Source of the DNA: DASSUW01 sp035717845
GTDB lineage: Bacteria; Actinomycetota; Thermoleophilia; Solirubrobacterales; Solirubrobacteraceae
NCBI GenBank assembly: GCA_035717845.1
Contig: DASTIC010000120.1
Location: 1-19,636, forward strand
Direction: 5' to 3'
Length of the DNA stretch: 19,636 nucleotides
Shown piece by piece: positions 7,750 to 13,410 of the stretch (within the stretch, counting starts at the first letter, position 1; the number at the start of each line of letters is the position of its first letter). The translations under genes and the position numbers were made by a program. Under the pieces are notes generated by a model. That model did not search any database. It worked only from the letters and a program-made list of their open reading frames with translations, and was not told where the DNA came from.

Positions 7750-8395
7750 TCGCCCGCACAGCTCGTATCTGCCGGCGGACCGTGGGCGAGCTTGGGCGGC
7801 CGGCGTGCAGCTCGACCACGAACGCGCCGCCGCCGGGCAGCACCTTGTTCTGCCATCCGGCTGCGGTCCCGCGATAGCGGGGGAGCCGGCGCACCGGCAG
7901 CCCGGACACGCTGGCGTAGCGGTCCACGAGCCGGCGGTCGACTCCGGCCGACGGCACGGTGATCCCGTACGGCTGGTGCAGCCACACCGTCGCGTCCGGG
8001 CGGACGTGGCGGGTGAGCCGCATCGCCCATCGCGTCTCGGGCTCCGAGCCCGCGCGGCGGCCGGGCCAGTAGCGCCCGCGCGCGGCCGGGCGCCAGCGGT
8101 GCGGAAAGTTGCGGTTGAGGTCGACGCCGTGGGCGTTCGTGCGCGTGCCGCGGCTGGCGCCGTCCGGGTTGAGGTCGCGCACGATCCACCACTGGACGCC
8201 GGCGGGCGGGCGGCGGCGCACGAGGGCGCGGGTGACGCGTCGCCCTCCCGGCTCGTCGCCGTGCACCGAGCCGACGATGAGCACCCGGCGCGCCGCCTGC
8301 GGATCGCCGATCCGGACCGCAGTCAGCGGCCGGCCTTCGACCGATCGGCCGGCCGGAAACGGCTCGGCTGTCGCGGCGCCGTTGCTCAGAGCCAC
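7682..8395 (-). CDS. M14-family zinc carboxypeptidase/amidase-like protein
   Basis: A 237-residue metallopeptidase of clan MC. The zinc-binding HxxE is His45/Glu48 in GSVHGDEPGG. Substrate-binding Asn94/Arg95 lie in GVDLNRNFPHRW, the third ligand is probably His140 in VWLHQP, and the catalytic Glu is Glu195 in FVVELHAG. The opening GRSVEGRPL and the compact size resemble MpaA-like murein peptide amidases, though substrate is not certain. The start is GTG 8395. In the same frame the codons just upstream encode a signal-peptide-like stretch (FLGELLSLVVALSNGAATA), but no ATG, GTG or TTG occurs between 8395 and the in-frame stop at 8474-8476. The export signal may therefore be truncated or use a rare start. 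The 3' end overlaps the convergent GH3 gene by 68 bases. The divergent neighbour is a small winged-helix regulator. Confidence 0.82.
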   Translation of the reverse strand: MALSNGAATAEPFPAGRSVEGRPLTAVRIGDPQAARRVLIVGSVHGDEPGGRRVTRALVRRRPPAGVQWWIVRDLNPDGASRGTRTNAHGVDLNRNFPHRWRPAARGRYWPGRRAGSEPETRWAMRLTRHVRPDATVWLHQPYGITVPSAGVDRRLVDRYASVSGLPVRRLPRYRGTAAGWQNKVLPGGGAFVVELHAGRPSSPTVRRQIRAVRAISRVARPPSRPAARPTTGRPRG

Positions 8396-8479
8396 GACGA
8401 GCGAAAGGAGCTCACCGAGGAAGATCTGTCGAGTATGGCGGCAAAGCGCGCTATCTTCCCGCGCGTGGAGGAGTTAGAC

Positions 8480-8755
8480 ATGGATGCGAAGCGGCTCGCG
8501 GCCCTTGGGCACCCGATCCGCATCGCCATACTCGACGCCGCCGACGACGACTCGGTGAGCCCGAGCGACCTTGCTGTGATTCTCGGCGAGCCTCTGGGTG
8601 TCGTCGCGTACCACTTCCGCGTGCTGCACAGCGCAGGGCTCATCGAGCTCGCCGACACAAAACGCCGGCGCGGTTCGATCCAGAGCTTCTACCGCGTCGT
8701 GCGCCCGGGCTGGCGCGACTTCATCGGAGCTCTGCGCGAGCAGGTCGCCGACTGA
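8480..8755 (+). CDS. ArsR-like winged-helix regulator
   Basis: A 91-residue DNA-binding protein. MDAKRLAALGHPIRIAILDA is the standard ArsR/HTH_20 first helix. It is followed by SPSDLAVILGEPLGVVAYHFRVLHSAGLIEL, containing the recognition helix (VVAYHFRVLHSAGL), and a beta-wing with RRRGSIQSFYRVV. There are no cysteine pairs of the metal-sensing type, so this is more likely a general repressor of the HTH_20 kind. The ATG at 8480 is preferred over the in-frame ATG at 8435 because GGAGGAG (8467-8473) stands at good distance and the domain begins there; the longer form would add 15 residues. It is divergent from the M14 peptidase gene, its probable target, and converges with the glycosyltransferase with a 35-base 3' overlap. 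Confidence 0.85.
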   Translation: MDAKRLAALGHPIRIAILDAADDDSVSPSDLAVILGEPLGVVAYHFRVLHSAGLIELADTKRRRGSIQSFYRVVRPGWRDFIGALREQVAD

Positions 8756-9890
8756 CGTCGCCCCGCTGCCGCCCGTGGGTGAAGACCCACGTGCGCAGCG
8801 CGACGTAGCGCGTGACGGTCGCCGCCAGGCCTGCTGTGACCAGCACCGCGAGCTCGACCGGCCGGGCGGGCGCGGCGTCGATGCCGTGCAGGACGAGCAG
8901 CGCGCCGTTGGTGAGCGCGAGCGTGAGCACGAAGACGAGCGCTCCGCGCACGTGATGGCGCGCGAGCCCGGCGCGGCCGCGGATGCCGAACGTCAGCCAG
9001 CGGTTGGCGGCCGTATTGCCGATCGCGGTCAGCGCCAGCGCCGCCGCGTTGGCGCCCGCGGCGCCCAGCGGACCGCGCATGAGCACGAACAGCAGCGCGT
9101 AGGCGATCGTGCTCACCGCGCCGACGCCCAGGAAGCGGGCGACGGGTGTGTCCGCCATCAGGCGCGCGACGCCACGCAGATCGTCGACCGCGGTGCGCAC
9201 GATCCTTACCCGCGAGTCCGGGTCATCGGTCCAGTCCACCGGGACCTCGTGAATCCGCAGTCCGCGGCGCTGTGCGCGCACCAGCAGCTCGGTGTCGAAG
9301 AACCAGCTCTCGTCCTTGACCTCGGCGAGCAGGCTCGGGAGCAGATCGGCCCGGACGGCCTTGAAGCCGCACTGCGCGTCGCTGAAGCGCGCCCGCAGCG
9401 TCATGCGCAGCAGCCGGTTGTAGGAGCGTGAGATCAGCTCTCGCTTGGGGCCGCGCACGACACGCGCGCTGTGCGCGAGCCGGGTACCGATCGCGACGTC
9501 GCTGTGCCCGGACAGGAGCGGCGCGACGAGCGGGAGCAGCGCGCGCAGGTCGGTCGAGAGGTCGACGTCCATGTAGCAGACCACGCGCGCCTCGCTCCCC
9601 GCCCACGCGGCACGCAGCGCGCGCCCGCGGCCCTTGCGGTCGAGCCGCAGGGCGCTGACGCCCGGCAGCGCGGCGGCGAGCTCGCGCGCCACGGCCGGCG
9701 TCGCGTCCGTGCTCGCGTTGTCGGCGATCACGATGCGCCACGAGAAGGGGAACTCGGCGGCGAGGAAGCGGTGGAGGCGGCGAACGCTGAGCGCGAGCGC
9801 CGCTTCCTCGTTGTGGACGGGCACGACGATCTCGACCTGGGGACGCGCGCGCTCCGTCGCGGGGGTCGGGTGGAGGGCGAGGGATGACAT
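8721..9890 (-). CDS. Family 2 glycosyltransferase fused to GtrA membrane domain
   Basis: A 389-residue fusion. Residues about 18-240 form a GT-A catalytic domain of the dolichyl/polyprenyl-phosphate sugar synthase type: VEIVVPVHNEE (19-29), IADNASTD (55-62), the metal-binding DVD motif at 108-110 in YMDVDLSTD, then RGPKRELISRSYNRLLR and DAQCGFKAVR. About 250-375 is a four-helix GtrA-like membrane domain (ARFLGVGAVSTIAYALLFVLM ... IGNTAANRWLTF ... VTRYVALRTWVF). Such fusions transfer a sugar to polyprenyl phosphate and may help flip the product for outside glycosylation. ATG 9890 is used because upstream residues of the longer ORF are not family-like. Convergent with the winged-helix gene, and divergent from the decarepeat gene across a 103-base gap. 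Confidence 0.9.
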   Translation of the reverse strand: MSSLALHPTPATERARPQVEIVVPVHNEEAALALSVRRLHRFLAAEFPFSWRIVIADNASTDATPAVARELAAALPGVSALRLDRKGRGRALRAAWAGSEARVVCYMDVDLSTDLRALLPLVAPLLSGHSDVAIGTRLAHSARVVRGPKRELISRSYNRLLRMTLRARFSDAQCGFKAVRADLLPSLLAEVKDESWFFDTELLVRAQRRGLRIHEVPVDWTDDPDSRVRIVRTAVDDLRGVARLMADTPVARFLGVGAVSTIAYALLFVLMRGPLGAAGANAAALALTAIGNTAANRWLTFGIRGRAGLARHHVRGALVFVLTLALTNGALLVLHGIDAAPARPVELAVLVTAGLAATVTRYVALRTWVFTHGRQRGDVSRRPARAELR

Positions 9891-9975
9891 GCGCTCAGCC
9901 TCGGTCCCGCGCGTCGGAGATCCGTGTGTGTCAGCTGAGAGACAACTGAGCGTTCGGCCGCAACTTCGAGCCGGG

Positions 9976-9989
9976 CCTCCTGCTGGAGG
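9976..9989 (+). promoter_or_regulatory. Hairpin overlapping the Shine-Dalgarno of the decarepeat gene
   Basis: CCTCC (9976-9980), the loop TGCT, and GGAGG (9985-9989) form a five-base-pair stem, extendable by one G-U pair. The right arm is itself the Shine-Dalgarno, four bases before ATG 9994. The stem could hide the ribosome site and damp translation. It is short, so this is a possibility only. Confidence 0.4.
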
Positions 9990-9993
9990 TCGT

Positions 9994-10635
9994 ATGGACA
10001 GACGTAAGAGATTCAGCGGCAAGTTCGCCAACGTGACGTCGATGCTCGCGCTGTTCGTCGCGCTCAGCGGCACGAGCTACGCGGCCTACAACAGCGTCGG
10101 CAAGGGCGACATCCGCGCCAACGCGGTGGGCAAGAGCGAGCTGCGCTCGAACGCGGTCGGTGCCTGGGAGGTGCGCACCGGCGCGATCCGCCGCAGCGAG
10201 ATCGCCACCAGCGCCGTCGGCGCCTCCGAGGTGCGCGAGGGCGCGATCGACCGCACCGAGATCGCGGACGGCGGCGTCGACGCCGCCGACCTCTCCGAGG
10301 CGGCGCGCACGACGCTCACCGAGGCCAACGCCGTCACCCACCGCACGGCGGTGACCGCCGCCGGCACGCAGGCCGCCGGCAACGCCAAGAGCGTCGCCAA
10401 GACCGCCACCGGCGTCTACACGGTCGAGCTGGCGAAGGACGTGGGAGTGTGCCAGTACTCGGCCACGCTCGCCGGCACCAAGAGCGGCACGACGATCGAG
10501 CCGGCCGAGCTCGGGCACATCACCGCCGAGCCGGCGGCCGAGGCCACGAAGGTCACGGTCAAGACCTACAACGCGCCGGGCGCGGCCGCCCCCGCCCCGG
10601 AGGACGCGCCGTTCCACCTGCTCGTCGCCTGCTGA
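9994..10635 (+). CDS. Exported decapeptide-repeat protein
   Basis: A 213-residue protein of unknown function. The leader has basic RRKR followed by a hydrophobic core (MLALFVALSGTSYAA) ending in a likely cleavage site near residue 30. Residues 36-105 form seven tandem ten-residue repeats of the style GK(S/G)(E/D)(L/I)RxNAV, with hydrophobic residues at positions 5 and 10 and frequent acidic residues at 4, which suggests a regular rod or solenoid. A linker of Ala/Thr is followed by a C-terminal beta-rich domain (about 135-213) with a cysteine in DVGVCQYSATL and a terminal Cys, likely a disulfide. Proteins with this leader, repeat and tail are frequent in Thermoleophilia, from general knowledge; their role is not established. 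The start has an excellent GGAGG. A strong hairpin terminator follows 11 bases after the stop codon. Confidence 0.85.
   Translation: MDRRKRFSGKFANVTSMLALFVALSGTSYAAYNSVGKGDIRANAVGKSELRSNAVGAWEVRTGAIRRSEIATSAVGASEVREGAIDRTEIADGGVDAADLSEAARTTLTEANAVTHRTAVTAAGTQAAGNAKSVAKTATGVYTVELAKDVGVCQYSATLAGTKSGTTIEPAELGHITAEPAAEATKVTVKTYNAPGAAAPAPEDAPFHLLVAC
10099..10308 (+). repeat. Seven degenerate 30-bp in-frame repeats
   Basis: Each 30-base unit encodes one decapeptide; positions 5 (I/L/V) and 10 (V/I) are nearly constant, and the last unit is weakest. The units have diverged at DNA level, so this is an old protein repeat rather than a recent tandem duplication. Confidence 0.75.
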
Positions 10636-10646
10636 CGTGAGCGCCG

Positions 10647-10676
10647 ACCCCCGCGCGCCTGACGGCGCGCGGGGGT
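10647..10676 (+). terminator. Strong hairpin terminator after the decarepeat gene
   Basis: Positions 10648-10659 (CCCCCGCGCGCC) pair perfectly with 10664-10675, with an extra A-T pair outside and a TGAC tetraloop: a 13-bp stem. It lies 11 bases beyond the stop codon. The T-tract is limited to TT, as often in high-GC actinobacteria. Confidence 0.85.
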
Positions 10677-10689
10677 TGAGCTCGGCCGC

Positions 10690-10794
10690 GGTAGGGAGGG
10701 TGGGTGTACGCGCTTTCGATCCGGTCGTGATCGGCCGGTTTCTGCACACCCGCTGGCTCCCCAGCCTCCCTACCCAGCCGCAGTTGACGTTTCC
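10690..10794 (-). repeat. Palindromic repeat element, copy A
   Basis: Outer arms GGTAGGGAGG (10690-10699) and 10765-10774 are perfectly complementary, as are GGGTGT (10702-10707) and 10746-10751. The right part (10757-10794, CTCCCCAGCCTCCCTACCCA..GTTGACGT) closely matches copy B at 13369-13400. GGCCGCGGTAGGGAGG at its left edge is an inverted relative of CCTTACCGCGGCC in copy B. It lies between the convergent decarepeat and aminotransferase genes, overlaps the end of the latter, and could act as a terminator. Confidence 0.6.
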
Positions 10795-11960
10795 GCCCGC
10801 ACGACCTCGGCCAACCGAGACACGGCGGTCTCGAGCTCCTCCTCGCCGAGGAAGCTGAACGAGAGCCGCAGCTCGTCGCGGCCGCCGTCGCCCGGGTAGA
10901 ACGGCACGCCCGGCACGTAGGCCACGCCGGCCTCGAGCGCCGCCGGGCGCATCGCGGTGGTGTCGATCCCCGGCAGCGAGAGCCAGCTGAAGAACCCGCC
11001 CGCAGGCTCGCTCCACCCGCACCCGGGCGGCATGTGCGCGCCCAGCGCCCGCTCGACCGCCCGCCAGTGCGACGCGTAGAGCGCGCGCGCTTCCGGGATC
11101 CGGCGTTCGAAGTGCCCCGCGCGGCCGTAGGCCTCGACGATCCGCTGCCCGAGGCCGCCGGCGCATTGGTCGGTGGTCTGCTTGGCGGCCGCCATCTGCG
11201 CGATGACGTCGCGTGGGCCGGCCGCCCAGCCGAGCCGCACGCCCGGGCAGAAGATCTTCGAGAACGTCCCCGCCTGCACGACGACGTCGGGCGCGAGCGA
11301 CCACAGCGTCGGCGGCGCCGCGCCGTCCTCGAACGCGATCTCGCGGTACGCGACGTCCTCGAGCACGAGCACCCCGTACCGCCGGCACAGCTCGACGAGC
11401 TCCTGCCGGCGCGGCAGCGACAGCGTGCGGCCGCTCGGGTTCTGGAACTCGGGGATCACGTACGCGAGCTTCGGTCGCAGGCCGGCCGCGAGCCGCTCCT
11501 CGAGCACGTCGACGCGCATCCCGTCCTCGTCCATCTCGATCCCGTGCACGTCGGCCTCGACGCCCGCGAAGGCCATCAGCGCGCCGAGGTACGTGGGGGC
11601 CTCGACGACCACCGCGTCGCCGGGGTCGACGAGGCTCTGGCACGCCAGCGTGATGCACTCCATGCCGCCGCTCGTGACGATCAGCTCGGCTGTCTCCGGC
11701 CGCCGGCCCTGGAGCTGCTCCTGGCGGTCGAGCAGGAACTCGCGCACGCTCGGGATGCCCTCGACCGGCGCGTACTGCAACGCGCTAGCCGGATCGTCGC
11801 GGAGCAGCGCCGCCACCAGTTCGTCGAGCGCGTCGGCGGGGAAGGTGGCCGGGTTGGGGAAGCCGCCCATCAGCGAGAGCACCCCGGGCGGGGGTCCGGC
11901 CAGGATCGCGTTCAGCTCGGCGTCCCCTCGGTTGCGGGCGCGGCGGGCGAACTCAGGCAT
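10770..11960 (-). CDS. PLP-dependent aminotransferase (fold type I)
   Basis: A 396-residue aminotransferase of the class I/II type, closest in style to 2-aminoadipate/LysN-like and MocR-related enzymes without the HTH. Landmarks are LQYAPVEGIPSVREFL (about 61-76), the TSGGMECI phosphate-binding turn (96-103), EAPTYLGAL, Asn174 in QNPSG, Asp202 in EDVAY, the Schiff-base Lys235 in AGTFSKIFCPGVRLGW, and the substrate-carboxylate Arg near RLSFSF. Its ATG overlaps the end of the RraA-like gene by eight bases, so the two are co-translated. The substrate is not determinable; the aldolase-like partner suggests breakdown or interconversion of an amino acid and its keto acid. The last seven codons and stop lie inside the repeat element at 10690-10794, so the extreme C-terminus is probably recent. 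Confidence 0.9.
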   Translation of the reverse strand: MPEFARRARNRGDAELNAILAGPPPGVLSLMGGFPNPATFPADALDELVAALLRDDPASALQYAPVEGIPSVREFLLDRQEQLQGRRPETAELIVTSGGMECITLACQSLVDPGDAVVVEAPTYLGALMAFAGVEADVHGIEMDEDGMRVDVLEERLAAGLRPKLAYVIPEFQNPSGRTLSLPRRQELVELCRRYGVLVLEDVAYREIAFEDGAAPPTLWSLAPDVVVQAGTFSKIFCPGVRLGWAAGPRDVIAQMAAAKQTTDQCAGGLGQRIVEAYGRAGHFERRIPEARALYASHWRAVERALGAHMPPGCGWSEPAGGFFSWLSLPGIDTTAMRPAALEAGVAYVPGVPFYPGDGGRDELRLSFSFLGEEELETAVSRLAEVVRAETSTAAG

Positions 11961-12606
11961 CGACCTTGAAGGCGAGCGCGCTGGGCTCGCCCCGGTCCAG
12001 CCGCGCGACGTGCTCGTCGTACGTCGTGAGGTCGTGCAGCCGCTCGCCGCGGGCCATCGCCTCGAGCATCGCCCGCTCGGCGCGGGCGATCGCCTCGCCC
12101 GCCTCGAGCGCGGACTCGAGCCGCTCGGGCGCCGCGATCACGATCCCGTCGTCGTCCGCGAACACCATGTGGCCGCGCGCGACGTCGACCCCTCCGCAGC
12201 GGACCTGCTGTCCGAGCGCGGTACGGGAGGCCGTCGAGCCGGACATGGGGATCGTGCCGCGCGCGAAGACCGGCAGCCCGAGCCGGCGCAGCCCCTGCAC
12301 GTCGCGGCAGAAGCCGTCGATCACGATCCCGGCCACGCCGCGGCGCTTCGCCTCGGTGGCGAACAGCTCGCCGGCGACGGCCAGCGGGCCTCCGCCGGTG
12401 ACGATCACGAGCACGTCGCCGGCCGAGGCCTCGGCGAGCGCGCTGAACACCGGCAGGTGGTCGTCGGCGGCCACGACGGTGAGCGCCGGGCCGGCCATGC
12501 GCACGTCCGGGACCATCGCCCGGATCGCGGGGTCCACCACGGGCAGCCCTTTGTCGGCGTCGCACAGCGCCGACACCTCGATCCTCAACAGCCGCTCGAC
12601 CAGCAC
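11953..12606 (-). CDS. RraA-like / 4-hydroxy-4-methyl-2-oxoglutarate aldolase family protein
   Basis: A 217-residue member of the RraA/HMG-aldolase family. The family core is visible: GPALTVVAADDHLPVF, GDVLVIVTGGG, the GEL element at about 79-81 (AVAGELFATEAKRRG), and the metal/pyruvate-binding Arg101-Asp102 in GIVIDGFCRD. The C-terminal region GGVDVARGHMVFADDDGIVIAAPE completes the fold. Enzymes of this family cleave 4-hydroxy-4-methyl-2-oxoglutarate or decarboxylate oxaloacetate with a divalent metal; E. coli RraA instead inhibits RNase E. Retention of GEL and R-D argues for a catalytic role. The start is GTG 12606, 21 bases after the stop of the response-regulator-like gene, and its end overlaps the aminotransferase start, making the middle gene of a three-gene operon. 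Confidence 0.85.
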   Translation of the reverse strand: MLVERLLRIEVSALCDADKGLPVVDPAIRAMVPDVRMAGPALTVVAADDHLPVFSALAEASAGDVLVIVTGGGPLAVAGELFATEAKRRGVAGIVIDGFCRDVQGLRRLGLPVFARGTIPMSGSTASRTALGQQVRCGGVDVARGHMVFADDDGIVIAAPERLESALEAGEAIARAERAMLEAMARGERLHDLTTYDEHVARLDRGEPSALAFKVDA

Positions 12607-12627
12607 GGCGCCGGAGAATAGTGGGCG

Positions 12628-13200
12628 CTAGGTGGCGGGCGCGGGCGGCCTGAGCGCCGCGATCATCGTCCGCATGCGCTCGCGCAGCGTGCTGGCGTCG
12701 ATCCGCAGCAGGCCGGCGATCTCGCGCAGCGACAGCGTCGCCAGGCGCATCCGGAGGATGTCCTGGTCCTCCGCGGGCAGGCGCTGCTCGAGCGCCGCGG
12801 CGGCCTGGGGGTCGAGCTCGGGGAAGGTCGGCGCGCCGCGCGCGGCCGACCGGATCGCCGCGGCCAGGTGGCGCTCGTCGCCGCGCGAGTCGACCAGCGC
12901 GTCGGCGCCGGCGAGCATGGCGGAGGCGACCGCTCCGGCGTCGAAGCCGTCGGCGTAGAGGACGACGTGCGGGGAGGGGACGTAGCTCTTGAGCAGGCGC
13001 GTCAGCTCGATGCCATCCGCGCGGCCCGGAGCGTCCTCGACGACCACGACGTCGGGTGTCGTGGCGTACAGCATGTGGGCGACCTCGTGGGATTCGCCGG
13101 AGGCACCGCCCACGACGGTGATCTCCGCCGCGCGCGAGAGCAGCGCCTGGATGCCGGCGCGCATCGCGGGATGACCGTCGATCACTGCCACTCGAATCAT
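12628..13200 (-). CDS. Atypical receiver-HTH response regulator
   Basis: A 190-residue protein with a NarL-type plan: receiver domain (about 1-120) and C-terminal helix-turn-helix (about 140-185, LPAEDQDILRMRLATLSLREIAGLLRIDASTLRERM). Aligned with normal receivers, the acidic pair is Asp8-Gly9 instead of Asp-Asp, the phospho-acceptor is Glu55 (followed by Asp56) in DVVVVEDAPGRADGIEL, and the conserved Lys is replaced by Ser near 105 (GADALVDSRG). It should therefore not be phosphorylated in the usual way and may be locked active or respond to a ligand or partner. No sensor kinase is nearby. It leads the operon with the RraA-like and aminotransferase genes. A 10-bp inverted repeat lies 27-60 bases upstream. 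The ATG at 13200 starts the receiver's first strand exactly. Confidence 0.85.
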   Translation of the reverse strand: MIRVAVIDGHPAMRAGIQALLSRAAEITVVGGASGESHEVAHMLYATTPDVVVVEDAPGRADGIELTRLLKSYVPSPHVVLYADGFDAGAVASAMLAGADALVDSRGDERHLAAAIRSAARGAPTFPELDPQAAAALEQRLPAEDQDILRMRLATLSLREIAGLLRIDASTLRERMRTMIAALRPPAPAT

Positions 13201-13226
13201 GCTGGGAAGTTCAACGGACGACCCTG

Positions 13227-13260
13227 TGAGGAACCTAAGGGCCCGCCAAGAGGTTCCTCA
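13227..13260. promoter_or_regulatory. 10-bp inverted repeat upstream of the regulator operon
   Basis: TGAGGAACCT (13227-13236) and AGGTTCCTCA (13251-13260) are perfect inverted copies separated by 14 bases. Half-site centres are 24 bases apart, a little over two helical turns, which fits a dimeric regulator. The dyad sits 27-60 bases upstream of ATG 13200, the promoter zone, so autoregulation by the receiver-HTH protein is plausible. A hairpin in the leader RNA is the alternative. Confidence 0.5.
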
Positions 13261-13296
13261 GACCATCACTCGAGCTGAAAACGGCGACGCCGGCGG

Positions 13297-13353
13297 GGGT
13301 GCATAACGTCGACCACACACGCGACAAACACCTGAAGTCGACGTTATGCACCC
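13297..13353 (-). terminator. 17-bp perfect inverted repeat, likely terminator of the GH92 gene
   Basis: GGGTGCATAACGTCGAC (13297-13313) is perfectly complementary to 13337-13353 across a 23-base loop. It lies about 60 bases beyond the GH92 stop codon on the minus strand and upstream of the next operon. There is no T-tract. Length and perfection exceed what chance would give. Confidence 0.6.
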
Positions 13354-13400
13354 TTACCGCGGCCGGGTTCCCCACTCTCCTTACCCAGCCGTTGACGTCC
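13297..13400 (-). repeat. Palindromic repeat element, copy B
   Basis: Comprises the 17-bp inverted repeat plus a tail (13352-13400: CCTTACCGCGGCC, then TTCCCCACTCTCCTTACCCA..CCGTTGACGT). The tail matches copy A at 10757-10794 apart from a three-base gap and scattered substitutions, in the same orientation and at the same kind of place, the 3' end of a minus-strand gene. The hairpins of the two copies share only the outer GGGTG, so the tail is the conserved part. Confidence 0.6.
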
Positions 13401-13410
13401 CTTGGCGCCG

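Noticed and set aside
5256..7877. Alternative plus-strand frame of 873 codons over the GH3 gene
   Set aside because: The overlapping frame has all GH3 motifs; this one is arginine-rich shadow sequence.
9891..9952. Inverted copies GCGCTCAG and CTGAGCGT and the palindrome TCAGCTGA between the glycosyltransferase and decarepeat genes
   Set aside because: Arms are short and one has a mismatch; at this length in a GC-rich gap such matches are expected by chance, so no operator is claimed.
10690..13400. Integron cassette with attC sites
   Set aside because: The bracketing repeats look superficially like attC hairpins, but no RYYYAAC/GTTRRRY core pairs are present, genes are not in single-gene cassettes, and no integrase is in the window.
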